The notes beneath the pieces were generated by a model, which made no database searches, was not told the DNA's origin, and worked only from the letters and a program-made list of their open reading frames with translations. This document shows positions 1 through 8,746 of a stretch of 64,000 nucleotides of DNA, piece by piece. A program made the translations under genes and the position numbers. Origin of the DNA: an uncultured Cohaesibacter sp. (GTDB lineage: Bacteria > Pseudomonadota > Alphaproteobacteria > Rhizobiales > Cohaesibacteraceae); assembly GCF_963664735.1 (NCBI RefSeq), contig NZ_OY761553.1, positions 3,531,001 to 3,595,000 of the forward strand, in the 5' to 3' direction. Within the stretch, counting starts at the first letter, position 1; each line of letters begins with the position of its first letter.

Positions 1-483
1 GACCAGATCAAGGAACATGTGCGCATCGAACCAGCCTTCGCCGGAGCGACCATAGGCACCGGCGGCCAGATCTTCGACATTGAGCCACGGGAAGGTTTTC
101 TTCATGTCATCAGGTGACATGAATTCGATGTCTGCACCAGATTCAATCTGGGTTTTGTAGTTGTTCTGGAGGATTGGCAACCCTGCTTCGGATGCGAGGA
201 TGAGATAACCGCCTTCATGATAGGCGATGTCCGCATCGGGGCCGAATCGATCCTTGAGTTCTCCAAAGAACTGCAGTCCATATTGGGACAGTGCGATATT
301 TTCCGGTGTGGAGAATTGCTGGCGAATCGAGGCCGCCGAAAGTGTGGTTGAGCTATTGGCATAAGTGGGGTCTTTTTCGACCACAACGACAGAGCCTTCA
401 AAGCCGAGATCCTTTTTCAGGAAATAGGCCACAGAAGCACCCATGATTGCGCCACCAATAATGACGAGATCTGCCTGTTTCAT
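1..483 (-). CDS. FAD-dependent oxidoreductase (DAO family), N-terminal part
   Basis: The gene runs off the left edge of the window; its first 161 codons are present. The start codon at 483 opens MKQADLVIIGGAIMGASVAY, a beta-strand followed by the Gly-rich dinucleotide-binding turn of the DAO/glycine-oxidase fold, and an acidic residue (VVVVEKD) follows at the end of strand 2. Relatives oxidise amines, amino acids or sarcosine-type substrates with FAD; the substrate here cannot be told from this part. It is divergent from the malyl-CoA lyase gene, with about 130 bp between the starts. Confidence 0.85.
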   Translation of the reverse strand, partial: MKQADLVIIGGAIMGASVAYFLKKDLGFEGSVVVVEKDPTYANSSTTLSAASIRQQFSTPENIALSQYGLQFFGELKDRFGPDADIAYHEGGYLILASEAGLPILQNNYKTQIESGADIEFMSPDDMKKTFPWLNVEDLAAGAYGRSGEGWFDAHMFLDLV

Positions 484-613
484 TCGCTGTTCCGCTTTTC
501 TTCTTGTCTTCCTTCAGGGGGAGGTTGGCCTAAGGAAGGGGATGGCTAGGCGCGCGTTTGTGTTTTAAGTTGTCGCGCGCTTGCATATTGCCTCAAAGAT
601 CGGAGAAATTTCA

Positions 614-1501
614 ATGTCTTTCAGACCACGCCGAACAGCTCTTTACATGCCCGGATCGAATGCCCGGGCGCTTGAAAAAGCACGTAGTCTCGATGTGGAC
701 GTGCTGTTGCTGGACCTGGAGGATGCTGTCGCCATGGACATGAAGGAGGTTGCCCGAACTCAGGTCTGTGAAGCGGTGAAGGCTGGGGGATATGGGCACC
801 GGGAAGTGGTGATTCGCATCAATGGTCTGGAGACCCAATGGGGGCCTGATGACCTTGCTGCAGCCATCGAAGCCAAGCCTGATGCGATCCTTGTTCCCAA
901 GGTCAATTGCGCCGAAGATGTTTACACGGTCGGGCGCAAGATGAATGATGCCGGGGCTGATCAGTCGATCAAGATCTGGGCCATGATGGAGACCCCTCAA
1001 GGGATGCTGCGTGCGCTCGAGATTGCCGAAGCTACGCAGGAATACCACGGTCGCCGCTTAAGCTGTTTTATTCTGGGAACCAATGACTTAGCCAAGGAAA
1101 CCCGTGCCGCTATGGTGCCTGGGCGCGCTCCGGTTTATGGTTGGTTGATGAACTGTCTTGCGGCTGCCCGCAGTTATGATCTGGATGTCATTGACGGCGT
1201 TTTCAATAACTTCAACGACATGGAAGGTTTCATTGCCGAGTGCGAGCAGGGACAGGAAATGGGCATGGATGGCAAGACACTCATCCACCCTAAACAGATC
1301 CCCGACTGCAACAAAATCTTTTCCCCTGATGCCGCCGCCGTGGCGTGGGGGCGTAAGGTGATCGAGGCTTTCGATGCGCCGGAGAATCTGTCAAAGAATG
1401 TCATGACGATCGATGGCAAAATGGTCGAGAGATTGCATGCGGAAATGGCGCGCAGACTGGTCGATATTGCCGAGGCCATTGCTGCCCGAGATGAGGAATA
1501 G
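614..1501 (+). CDS. mcl1: L-malyl-CoA/beta-methylmalyl-CoA lyase (HpcH/HpaI aldolase family)
   Basis: This 295-residue protein belongs to the CitE-like HpcH/HpaI family. It has the RTALYMPGSN start, the LLLDLEDAV metal-site strand, IWAMMETPQG and the LGTNDLAKE motif. In alphaproteobacteria such proteins cleave malyl-CoA and methylmalyl-CoA to acetyl- or propionyl-CoA plus glyoxylate in the ethylmalonyl-CoA pathway. That role is supported here by the mesaconyl-CoA hydratase gene 1.3 kb downstream. ATG 614 is chosen over an upstream in-frame ATG at 581 because a GGAGAA-type Shine-Dalgarno precedes it and family members start at this point. A DUF1737 gene follows after two bases. Confidence 0.85.
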   Translation: MSFRPRRTALYMPGSNARALEKARSLDVDVLLLDLEDAVAMDMKEVARTQVCEAVKAGGYGHREVVIRINGLETQWGPDDLAAAIEAKPDAILVPKVNCAEDVYTVGRKMNDAGADQSIKIWAMMETPQGMLRALEIAEATQEYHGRRLSCFILGTNDLAKETRAAMVPGRAPVYGWLMNCLAAARSYDLDVIDGVFNNFNDMEGFIAECEQGQEMGMDGKTLIHPKQIPDCNKIFSPDAAAVAWGRKVIEAFDAPENLSKNVMTIDGKMVERLHAEMARRLVDIAEAIAARDEE

Positions 1502-1503
1502 TC

Positions 1504-1722
1504 ATGAAGGAAAAACAAAGAGTATATCGGTTTCTCACAGGGGTGGATGATGCCAACTTCTGTCACCGCGTCACAGAGGCTCTTTCCAAGGGGTGGGAGC
1601 TGCATGGCTCCCCCAGTTATGCCTTTGATGCCAAGGAAGGCGTGATGAAATGTGGGCAGGCAGTGACCAAGCTGGTCGAACCGTTCGAATATAGCCGGAG
1701 TGTCGTTCTGGGCGAAATGTAA
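1504..1722 (+). CDS. DUF1737-type small protein
   Basis: A 72-residue soluble protein begins two bases after the malyl-CoA lyase stop, so the two are almost certainly co-transcribed and translationally coupled. The pattern VYRFLTGVDDANFCHRVTEA, then a conserved GWELHGSP and a K-V-E tail, matches the DUF1737 family, which has no established function. Placement after mcl and before a strong terminator suggests a partner or regulator of the lyase; that is inference only. Confidence 0.7.
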   Translation: MKEKQRVYRFLTGVDDANFCHRVTEALSKGWELHGSPSYAFDAKEGVMKCGQAVTKLVEPFEYSRSVVLGEM

Positions 1723-1759
1723 AGATTTCAGGCCGGTCGTCTCGCGACATGGATGAGGA

Positions 1760-1784
1760 AAGGGCGGCAGAGTGCCGCCTTTTT
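1760..1784 (+). terminator. Rho-independent terminator after mcl1-DUF1737
   Basis: A perfect 7-bp stem (GGCGGCA, loop GAG, TGCCGCC) is followed directly by TTTTT. It separates the lyase operon from the flavin reductase gene downstream. Confidence 0.85.
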
Positions 1785-1860
1785 CATGCCTCTTTGTGCC
1801 GAGGCTTTTGCGTGCTACTTTAAAAGTTGAATAGAGAACTCTTGAATTTTCGATTTTTTA

Positions 1861-1882
1861 GATATATATCAAGATATATCTT
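1861..1882. promoter_or_regulatory. Tandem palindromic operator candidate upstream of the SIP-type reductase
   Basis: Two perfect palindromes lie back to back, GATATATATC (1861-1870) and AAGATATATCTT (1871-1882), ending 21 bases before the start codon. Adjacent GATATATC-like palindromes are the kind of site bound by PadR-type repressors such as YqjI, which controls the related ferric reductase gene yqjH in E. coli. No regulator gene is present in this window, so the link is inference. Confidence 0.5.
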
Positions 1883-1903
1883 AGAATAATTGAGTGGAAT
1901 TGA

Positions 1904-2686
1904 ATGACATCAGAAACAAAAAATGCTCCTACGGTCGAGCGGGTTCGCTTTGATTTGAAAAAGCGTGATCTGGAAGTGCTGACAGTGGAGCGGCTCACGC
2001 CATCCATGGTTCGGGTTACCCTTGGCGGTGAAGATCTCGCCGACTTTACCAGTCTGGCTCCCGATGACCATATAAAGCTGTTTGTTCCGGATGAAAGCGG
2101 CATGATGGTGATGCGAGACTATACTCCGCGATGTTATGACAATGAGGCCAAGACGCTTGTCGTCGACTTCGCTGTGCATGATGCCGGTCCGGCAACTGCC
2201 TGGGCGCTTGGCGTCAAACAGGGTGATCATCTAGAGGTGGGCGGTCCGCGTGGCTCGGCTGTGCTTAAGGGTGAGATCAAACGCTATCTGCTGATTGGTG
2301 ATGAAACCGCCTTGCCTGCGATTGGCCGTCGCATAGAGGAAGCTGGTGCAGACGTCGAAATAGAAGCGTTTGTGACGGTGCCCGGTCCTCGGGACAATCA
2401 GGCTTTCGAAACCGATGCAACGCTATCCATGCACTGGCTCTATCGCCCGGCAGAAGATGCGAACAATCCCGAGACCATCCTAAATGCCATGAAGGATGCG
2501 CAATGCGGAGAGGGAACCTATGTCTGGATCGCGGCTGAGGCGAGGGTTGCCAAAGCGGTGCGCACATTCTTTCTCGAAGAAAGAAAGCATCCGATCAGTT
2601 GGATAAAGGCCTCTGGCTATTGGGTTTGGGGTCAGGCGGACAGCTCTGAGAAGTCGATCGGCGAAGATCGCGCCAAACCGGCCTGA
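1904..2686 (+). CDS. Siderophore-interacting protein (ViuB/YqjH-type flavin reductase)
   Basis: The 260-residue protein has the FAD-binding motif RDYTPR (residues 71-76), a GGPRGSAV flavin/phosphate loop near 113-120 and GDETALPAI (132-140) at the NAD(P)H domain, the layout of the SIP family. Members reduce ferric iron in siderophores in the cytoplasm to release Fe(II). The C-terminal KASGYWVWG is also typical. The gene stands alone between two terminators, with palindromes just upstream suggesting metal-dependent repression. It interrupts the usual mcl-mch neighbourhood. Confidence 0.85.
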   Translation: MTSETKNAPTVERVRFDLKKRDLEVLTVERLTPSMVRVTLGGEDLADFTSLAPDDHIKLFVPDESGMMVMRDYTPRCYDNEAKTLVVDFAVHDAGPATAWALGVKQGDHLEVGGPRGSAVLKGEIKRYLLIGDETALPAIGRRIEEAGADVEIEAFVTVPGPRDNQAFETDATLSMHWLYRPAEDANNPETILNAMKDAQCGEGTYVWIAAEARVAKAVRTFFLEERKHPISWIKASGYWVWGQADSSEKSIGEDRAKPA

Positions 2687-2718
2687 TCGTGAAGCACATT
2701 AAGGTGGTACGTCTTATG

Positions 2719-2750
2719 GGGTGTCGAGTGATTGGCACCCTCTTTCTTTA
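2719..2750 (+). terminator. Terminator after the SIP-type reductase gene
   Basis: A GGGTGTC...GGCACCC stem (7 bp with one G-T pair) is followed by a pyrimidine-rich TCTTTCTTT tract. It isolates the reductase gene from the downstream mesaconyl-CoA hydratase gene. Confidence 0.65.
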
Positions 2751-2845
2751 TCCGTCTTTCCTCCAAATGACAGCTTTGCTGCGGTGCAATATATTGACGA
2801 GCAATTTGCTGCTCTGCTCGAGTGGTGGTGACAGGGGAGGGGACT

Positions 2846-3895
2846 ATGAGCAAAACCAATTCTGGGAATTTTTTTGAAGACTTTTCAGTCGGTCAGGTGA
2901 TCCGGCATGCAACACCGCGCACGGTTTCTGTGGGCGATGCTTCGCTTTATACGGCGCTTTACGGGTCTCGTTTTGCGGTGCAGAGTTCTGACAGGTTTGC
3001 GCAGGATATCGGCTACGAGAAAGCACCGCTTGATGATCTGCTGGTCTTTCATATTGTATTTGGCAAAACCGTGCCGGACATTTCTCTTAATGCCGTGGCA
3101 AATCTAGGATATGCCGGGTGCCGCTTCCTTGTGCCGGTTTTCCCCGGAGACAGCCTTGCGGCAACATCTGAAGTAATCGGTCTGAAAGAGAATTCTAGTG
3201 GCAAAACCGGCGTTGTCTATGTTCGATCCCGTGGCGTCAATCAGCATGGTGACACTGTGCTCGATTATGTCCGTTGGGTGATGGTGCGCAAGAAAGACCC
3301 TGCCACACCAACCGGTCATGACAGTGTGCCTTCGTTGCCTGCAGTTCTGGCTCCGGATGCTCTTGGTGATGCCGTTCCGATACTGGACGTGGATGGCTGG
3401 GATTGTGACCTTTCCGGCTCGCCCTACAAATGGGGTGATTATGAGGTGGGTGAGAAAATCGACCATGTTGATGGCATGACCGTTGAGGAAGCGGAACATC
3501 AAATGGCGACGCGCCTCTATCAGAATACAGCGAAGGTGCATTTCAACCAGTTCTCCGAAGGGCAAGGGCGATTCGGGCGACGCCTCATTTATGGTGGTCA
3601 CGTCATTTCGCTGGCGCGCGCTTTGTCATTTAACGGTTTTTCCAATGCTTTCCACATTGCCGCCATCAATGGTGGACGTCACGTCGCGCCATTGTTTGCC
3701 GGGGAAACCGTGTTTGCCTGGTCGGAGGTTCTGGAAAAAGCGGAATTGCCGGCGCGCAATGACGTCGGTGCGCTTCGGGTGCGTCTGGTTGCGACCAAGG
3801 ATATGCCTTGTGGTGCGTTTCCTGGGAAAACAGAAACCGGTTATGAACCGGCTGTTATCCTGGATATTGATCTGTGGTTGGTGCTTCCGCGCTGA
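2846..3895 (+). CDS. mch: Mesaconyl-CoA hydratase (double MaoC/hotdog)
   Basis: The protein has 349 residues, matching the length of alphaproteobacterial Mch (about 343). The N-terminal half (FFEDFSVGQVIRHATPRTVS) and the C-terminal half with GGHVISLARALSFNG and AINGGRHVAPLFAGET are both MaoC-like hotdog repeats. Mch hydrates mesaconyl-C1-CoA to beta-methylmalyl-CoA, the substrate of the lyase encoded at 614-1501, so the two act consecutively in the ethylmalonyl-CoA pathway. ATG 2846 has an AGGGGAGGGG ribosome site; an in-frame ATG at 2822 lacks one. Confidence 0.88.
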   Translation: MSKTNSGNFFEDFSVGQVIRHATPRTVSVGDASLYTALYGSRFAVQSSDRFAQDIGYEKAPLDDLLVFHIVFGKTVPDISLNAVANLGYAGCRFLVPVFPGDSLAATSEVIGLKENSSGKTGVVYVRSRGVNQHGDTVLDYVRWVMVRKKDPATPTGHDSVPSLPAVLAPDALGDAVPILDVDGWDCDLSGSPYKWGDYEVGEKIDHVDGMTVEEAEHQMATRLYQNTAKVHFNQFSEGQGRFGRRLIYGGHVISLARALSFNGFSNAFHIAAINGGRHVAPLFAGETVFAWSEVLEKAELPARNDVGALRVRLVATKDMPCGAFPGKTETGYEPAVILDIDLWLVLPR

Positions 3896-4340
3896 TCATG
3901 GTACAACAAGATAATCCGGCCAGTTCGGATTGTCTTTGTGCGATTTTTCGCAATTAAAGGCTCTTGGAGGAAAGGCGTCGAAAATTGCAACCGGAAGGAG
4001 TTTTCGGAGGAATTGGCGATGCTTTTTGTTAAATGTCTTGTGGCTAGTAGCCAAAATTTGGGAGGATTTGCGAAATATCATATATCACCCCCATTAATGC
4101 AATTAAGTTTCGTCACGTCCGCTAAAATATTGCTTACTCGATCTTAATCAGATTGAGATATTTGCGTTGTTGTTCAAATGTGATGCTGTCCGTTAGGCGC
4201 AGTTTGGACAAAATTTATCGATTTAGCGGACTGGTCGCTTTGACCAGATCCTGAATTATCGCTATGACATCAGACATGCAGACCAAAGTCTTGGTTAAAT
4301 TTACGTATTCCGTAAGTGTCAGCTGTCGAGGACCGAAAAT
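3896..4340. other. Intergenic region and leader upstream of the sdh operon
   Basis: No convincing gene is seen in these 445 bases. Visible structure includes the perfect palindrome TGGCTAGTAGCCA at 4041-4053 and a 6-bp hairpin CTGGTC/GACCAG at 4231-4247. An inverted repeat TTACG-N5-CGTAA lies at 4301-4315, close to sdhC. The sdhC Shine-Dalgarno (GAGGA) lies at the end of the region. A promoter for sdhCDAB is expected here but no clear -35/-10 pair could be assigned. Confidence 0.5.
4301..4315. promoter_or_regulatory. Inverted repeat TTACG-N5-CGTAA before sdhC
   Basis: A perfect 5-bp inverted repeat with a 5-base spacer ends 25 bases before the sdhC start codon. The same half-site (TTACG or its complement CGTAA) occurs in the two inverted elements upstream of mdh, the next TCA-cycle operon in the window. 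This suggests, but does not show, a common regulator. Confidence 0.35.
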
Positions 4341-4745
4341 ATGACAGACGTCGACCTGAAGGGCAAACGCCCTATATCTCCCCATGTTCAACACGGTGCC
4401 TATAAAGTTACCCTGTCGATGGCAACCTCCATCAGCCATCGTATGTCTGGTGTGGCTCTTTATGTTGGCATGTTCTTCCTGGCCTACTGGTTGATTGCGC
4501 TGGCAATCGGACCGGAAGCTTTCGAAACCGCCCAGACCCTTTGGGGCTCCATTTTGGGGCGGCTTGTGCTGTTCGTCTTTACCTGGGCGCTCATGCATCA
4601 CATGATTGGTGGTATCCGTCACTTCATCTGGGATATCCCGGCCATGATGGAAAAGCCACAAATCGAATTTCTTTATCGCGCGACCCTGATTGGTGGTTTT
4701 TTGACCACTGTCATTATCTGGGTCATCGGCTATGCCGTGATGTAA
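4341..4745 (+). CDS. sdhC: Succinate dehydrogenase cytochrome b556 subunit
   Basis: A 134-residue membrane protein with three hydrophobic segments. It carries the family signature SISHRMSG near residue 30-37 and a His-rich ALMHHMIGGIRH segment before the third helix that should supply a heme b ligand. It anchors complex II in the inner membrane and helps bind ubiquinone. It is the first gene of sdhCDAB, with the next start 18 bases after its stop. Confidence 0.93.
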   Translation: MTDVDLKGKRPISPHVQHGAYKVTLSMATSISHRMSGVALYVGMFFLAYWLIALAIGPEAFETAQTLWGSILGRLVLFVFTWALMHHMIGGIRHFIWDIPAMMEKPQIEFLYRATLIGGFLTTVIIWVIGYAVM

Positions 4746-4763
4746 GTGCGGGGAGAGAGGACA

Positions 4764-5138
4764 ATGAAAACACCTATCAAAATTACGCGCGGTCTTGGTG
4801 AAGTTCACCACGGAACCGAACATCACTGGATGATGCGCCTGACTGCAGCGTTCCTGGTTATCCTCGGGCTTTGCTTTGTTGCCTTCGTAATTGCAGCCGC
4901 AGGCTCCAACTATGAAGAAGCCAAGGCGCTCGTGGGTCATCCACTCGTTGCCGTCTTCCTGCTCCTGGTTGTCGGTGTTTCCGGGTATCACACCTATCTT
5001 GGTGCAACCACCATCCCGGAAGACTATTTCCAGAATCAGCTTTATCGGACGTTGAGCAAGATCGTAAACAGCTTTGCGGCGATCGTCGTCTGTGCCGCCC
5101 TTTTCTTTGCGGTGCTTAAAGTGGCATTTGGAGGGTAA
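4764..5138 (+). CDS. sdhD: Succinate dehydrogenase membrane anchor subunit
   Basis: This 124-residue protein has three transmembrane segments and the conserved HHWMMRLTA start, followed by VSGYHTYLGATTIPEDY. It forms the second membrane anchor of complex II together with SdhC. ATG 4764 follows a GGGGAGAGAGGA ribosome site and is preferred to an in-frame GTG at 4746 directly after the sdhC stop. sdhA begins six bases after its stop. Confidence 0.9.
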   Translation: MKTPIKITRGLGEVHHGTEHHWMMRLTAAFLVILGLCFVAFVIAAAGSNYEEAKALVGHPLVAVFLLLVVGVSGYHTYLGATTIPEDYFQNQLYRTLSKIVNSFAAIVVCAALFFAVLKVAFGG

Positions 5139-5144
5139 TTACAG

Positions 5145-6992
5145 ATGGCCAATACATATAATATCAATGGTCGTGCCTACGAAATCCACGACCACTATCA
5201 TGATGTCGTCGTTCTGGGTGCCGGTGGCGCCGGTTTGCGCGCAACCCTCGGCATGGCCGAGCAGGGTCTGCGCACAGCTTGCGTGACCAAGGTTTTCCCA
5301 ACCCGTTCGCATACTGTTGCCGCTCAGGGTGGTATCGCTGCTTCCTTGCAGAATATGGGCCCAGATAACTGGCAGTGGCATATGTATGACACCGTCAAGG
5401 GGTCTGACTGGCTTGGTGATACCGACGCCATGGAATATATGGTGCGCGAAGCGCCTGCTGCGGTTTATGAGTTGGAACATTATGGCGTTCCTTTCTCTCG
5501 TACCGAAGAAGGCAAGATCTATCAGCGCCCATTCGGTGGCCATATGCAGAACTTTGGTGAAGGCCCGGCTGTGCAGCGTACCTGTGCCGCTGCTGACCGT
5601 ACCGGCCACGCCATCCTTCACACCCTTTATGGTCAGTCCATTCGCAACAAAGCTGAGTTCTACATCGAGTATTTCGGTCTTGACCTCTTGATGAGCGAAG
5701 ACGGCACCTGTGAAGGTCTCGTTGCCTGGAACCTTGACGACGGAACGATCCATCGCTTCAACGCCAAAATGGTTGTTCTTGCGACCGGTGGTTATGGTCG
5801 TGCCTATTTCTCTGCAACGTCTGCTCATACGATTACCGGTGACGGTAACGCAATGATTGCCCGCGCTGGTTTGCCTCTGCAGGATATGGAATTCGTGCAG
5901 TTCCATCCGACCGGCATCTATGGTTCTGGCTGTCTGATCACCGAAGGTGCTCGTGGTGAAGGCGGATATCTGGTCAACTCCGAAGGCGAACGCTTCATGG
6001 AGCGCTATGCTCCGAGCGCGAAAGACCTTGCTTCTCGCGACGTGGTTTCCCGTTGCATGACCATCGAAATTCGCGAAGGCCGTGGTTGCGGTCCGCAGAA
6101 AGATCATATCTTCCTGCATCTTGATCACCTTGATCCAGATATTCTGGCAGAGCGTCTGCCGGGCATCTCCGAATCTGCCGAGATTTTTGCCGGCGTTGAT
6201 CTGACCAAGGAACCTATTCCGGTTCTGCCGACGGTTCACTACAATATGGGTGGTATTCCAACCAACTATTGGGGTGAAGTTCTTAATCCGACCAAAGACG
6301 ATCCGAATGCTGTTGCTCCGGGCCTTATGGCTGTTGGTGAAGCTGCTTGTGCTTCCGTTCACGGCGCGAACCGTCTTGGTTCCAACTCCCTGATCGACCT
6401 TGTGGTCTTTGGCCGCGCCGCTGCTATCAAGGCTGGCAAGGTTATTGACCGCGAAGCTCCGATGCCTACTCCGAATCTGGCTTGCTTTGACAAGATCATG
6501 GCTAACTTCGATATGGTTCGCCATGCGAATGGTCCTCAGCCAACGTCCGAGCTGCGCCTGAAGATGCAGAAGAGCATGCAGAACAATGCTGCCGTCTTCC
6601 GTACTCAGGAAACGCTGGAACAGGGCTGCAAGGAAATGGCTGGTATCTGGGGTGAATTGGGTGACATGAAAGTGACCGACCGGTCACTGGTATGGAACTC
6701 CGATCTGATGGAATCTCTTGAACTTCAGAACCTTATGATCAATGCCCTTCCAACGGTTGTTGGTGCTGAAGCCCGTAAGGAAAGCCGTGGTGCTCACGCT
6801 CGTGAAGACTATAAGGATGGTCCTTTGGGTGGTCGTGACGACGAGAACTGGCGCAAGCATACGCTGGCTTGGGTCGCGGAAAATGGCGATGTCAAACTCG
6901 ACTATCGCCCGGTCATTCTCGAACCGCTAACTTCCAAGGAAGAAGGTGGTATCGATCTGGCTAAGATCGCGCCGAAAGCTCGCGTCTATTAA
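5145..6992 (+). CDS. sdhA: Succinate dehydrogenase flavoprotein subunit
   Basis: Full-length (615 residues) catalytic subunit that oxidises succinate to fumarate. GAGGAG (25-30) binds the FAD ADP moiety and SHTVAAQGG contains His56, the expected site of covalent FAD attachment. Later motifs include QFHPTGIYG, the EGARGEGG loop and [11 protein letters not shown]. Codon use matches the surrounding core genes. It belongs to the sdhCDAB operon, and a hairpin lies between its stop and sdhB. Confidence 0.97.
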   Translation: MANTYNINGRAYEIHDHYHDVVVLGAGGAGLRATLGMAEQGLRTACVTKVFPTRSHTVAAQGGIAASLQNMGPDNWQWHMYDTVKGSDWLGDTDAMEYMVREAPAAVYELEHYGVPFSRTEEGKIYQRPFGGHMQNFGEGPAVQRTCAAADRTGHAILHTLYGQSIRNKAEFYIEYFGLDLLMSEDGTCEGLVAWNLDDGTIHRFNAKMVVLATGGYGRAYFSATSAHTITGDGNAMIARAGLPLQDMEFVQFHPTGIYGSGCLITEGARGEGGYLVNSEGERFMERYAPSAKDLASRDVVSRCMTIEIREGRGCGPQKDHIFLHLDHLDPDILAERLPGISESAEIFAGVDLTKEPIPVLPTVHYNMGGIPTNYWGEVLNPTKDDPNAVAPGLMAVGEAACASVHGANRLGSNSLIDLVVFGRAAAIKAGKVIDREAPMPTPNLACFDKIMANFDMVRHANGPQPTSELRLKMQKSMQNNAAVFRTQETLEQGCKEMAGIWGELGDMKVTDRSLVWNSDLMESLELQNLMINALPTVVGAEARKESRGAHAREDYKDGPLGGRDDENWRKHTLAWVAENGDVKLDYRPVILEPLTSKEEGGIDLAKIAPKARVY

Positions 6993-7004
6993 TGCCTTTC
7001 AAGT

Positions 7005-7032
7005 CGGGCAACATGGCGTTGCCCGGCCTTTT
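7005..7032 (+). terminator. Intercistronic hairpin between sdhA and sdhB
   Basis: A perfect 8-bp stem (CGGGCAAC / GTTGCCCG, loop ATGGC) is followed by GCCTTTT. The T-run is short and sdhB needs read-through, so it is more likely a processing or partial-attenuation element than a full terminator. Confidence 0.5.
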
Positions 7033-7093
7033 CGAACTTAATGCCCGAGCTCGCCATAGCGAGTAGGGCGCGACCCGAATACGGAGCGAAAAG

Positions 7094-7876
7094 ATGGTTG
7101 AACTTGCGCTGCCGAAAAATTCACGGATTAAAGAAGGCAAGACCTGGCCAAAACCTGAAGGTGCGACCAACTTGACCGAATTCCGCGTTTATCGCTGGAA
7201 TCCTGATGACGGCAAAAATCCTCAGATCGACACATATTATGTTGATCGTGACAATTGTGGCCCAATGGTTCTGGATGGGCTGCTCTATATTAAAGACAAT
7301 ATCGATGCAACTTTGACGTTGCGCCGCTCTTGCCGTGAAGGCATCTGCGGTTCCTGTGCAATGAACATTGACGGCGCCAACACACTGGCTTGTACCTTCG
7401 GTATGGATCAGTGCAAGTCAAAGACTGTCAAGGTTTATCCGTTGCCGCATATGAAAGTGGTCAAGGACCTCATTCCTGACCTCAACAATTTCTATGCTCA
7501 GCATGCCTCGATCGAGCCTTATCTGAAAACAGATACTCCGGCCCCAGATACCGAATGGCTGCAGTCTCATGAAGATCGCAAGAAACTTGACGGCCTTTAT
7601 GAATGTATCCTTTGTGCCTGCTGCTCGACCTCCTGCCCATCCTACTGGTGGAATGGCGATCGTTACATCGGCCCATCGGCTCTGCTGCAGGCTTATCGCT
7701 GGATCATCGACAGCCGCGACGAATATACCGGCGAACGTCTTTCCCAGCTTGATCATGCGTTTGGTGCCTATCGTTGCCACACGATCATGAACTGCACCAA
7801 GGTTTGCCCGAAAGGTCTGAACCCTGCCAAGGCAATTGCAGAAATCAAACGCATGTTGCTTGAACGCGCTGTCTAA
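7094..7876 (+). CDS. sdhB: Succinate dehydrogenase iron-sulfur subunit
   Basis: This 260-residue protein has Cys80, Cys85, Cys88 and Cys100 (CREGICGSC...C) for the 2Fe-2S centre. The later [16 protein letters not shown] and [11 protein letters not shown] clusters hold the 4Fe-4S and 3Fe-4S centres. It passes electrons from the SdhA flavin to ubiquinone at the SdhCD anchor. It is the last gene of the operon; a strong terminator follows. Confidence 0.97.
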   Translation: MVELALPKNSRIKEGKTWPKPEGATNLTEFRVYRWNPDDGKNPQIDTYYVDRDNCGPMVLDGLLYIKDNIDATLTLRRSCREGICGSCAMNIDGANTLACTFGMDQCKSKTVKVYPLPHMKVVKDLIPDLNNFYAQHASIEPYLKTDTPAPDTEWLQSHEDRKKLDGLYECILCACCSTSCPSYWWNGDRYIGPSALLQAYRWIIDSRDEYTGERLSQLDHAFGAYRCHTIMNCTKVCPKGLNPAKAIAEIKRMLLERAV

Positions 7877-7924
7877 CCAACAGTGCGTGTGCTTGGCCTT
7901 TCGATAGGCCTTCATAACAAATTG

Positions 7925-7960
7925 AACCGCTCTTCAGGGATGCCTGTAGAGCGGTTTTTT
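7925..7960 (+). terminator. Terminator of the sdh operon
   Basis: A 9-bp perfect stem (AACCGCTCT / AGAGCGGTT) ends in a run of six T. It marks the end of sdhCDAB. Confidence 0.9.
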
Positions 7961-8238
7961 AATGGGGAATTCAGATTATGCTGAAGCCGATGTGATTGAT
8001 TTGAATGTGGCAGAATTTTGAGCTCCTTCGTATAATATTCTGAAAAATATAGGGAATTTCTCCTTCTTGAAATGTGCTTTGGATGAAGCCATCTGATGTG
8101 TAGGCACCGTAAACCAAACAAATTTGGTGATTTTTGACCCCAAAAGGCGGCGCACTGACAAAATTTCTCAAATTGTCACGGAGTTGTCGGAAAGATTGTT
8201 TAGTTGGCAGCCTGACTGTTGGCAGAAGGGAGGCTTTC

Positions 8239-8694
8239 ATGCTGCAAACGAATATTCTGTTTCTCGATGAAACGAACAATGATCGAAGCATCATGGCAGA
8301 GGCATATTTCAATCGGGGGTTGAGTAAGCCCGTGCGGGCATTTAGTGCCGGTTACAAGCCTGATGATCGTTTGGATCGGCGCGTTTACGAGGTGCTGAGG
8401 GAAAACGGGATCGCTCCAGATGACTATTGCCCCAAGCCCGTCGATATTTTTTTGCAGGCCTATTCGCCCAGGATTGATCTCATCGTTGGGTTCGAACCTG
8501 TGGAGGGCACATTCAAGCGGCCCATTTTTCCGGACAACCCGGCGGCAATTTCATTGAGGGTGTTGGGGGCTCGCGACAGGGAGGACATGGTCAGTCACTA
8601 TAAAAGAGCCGTCCGTGAGACTTTTGCAGATTTGAAAATGGCGATAGATAGAGCCGTTGCTACGGGGCTATTGCCCGGATCTATGGCCGCATAA
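8239..8694 (+). CDS. Low-molecular-weight phosphatase/ArsC-like protein lacking the catalytic Cys
   Basis: The 151-residue protein has the N-terminal architecture of the LMW protein tyrosine phosphatase/thioredoxin-type arsenate reductase fold: a hydrophobic strand, a P-loop-like turn, then IMAEAYFNR. The expected Cys-X5-Arg loop reads D10-ETNND-R16-S, so the nucleophilic Cys is Asp while spacing and Arg are kept. A later FPDNP-like segment keeps the family's general-acid region. Ordinary phosphatase or arsenate reductase activity is unlikely; a binding role is possible. ATG 8239 has a GAAGGGAGG ribosome site. No operon partner is seen. Confidence 0.65.
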   Translation: MLQTNILFLDETNNDRSIMAEAYFNRGLSKPVRAFSAGYKPDDRLDRRVYEVLRENGIAPDDYCPKPVDIFLQAYSPRIDLIVGFEPVEGTFKRPIFPDNPAAISLRVLGARDREDMVSHYKRAVRETFADLKMAIDRAVATGLLPGSMAA

Positions 8695-8711
8695 CTTGGA
8701 ACTACGACGAA

Positions 8712-8746
8712 GCGGATCAGCAAAGCCATTCGGCCGATCCGTTTGA
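8712..8746 (+). terminator. Possible weak terminator after the phosphatase-like gene
   Basis: CGGATC (8713-8718) pairs with GATCCG (8736-8741), followed by TTTGAT. The stem is short and the T-run weak, so the call is tentative. Confidence 0.35.
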
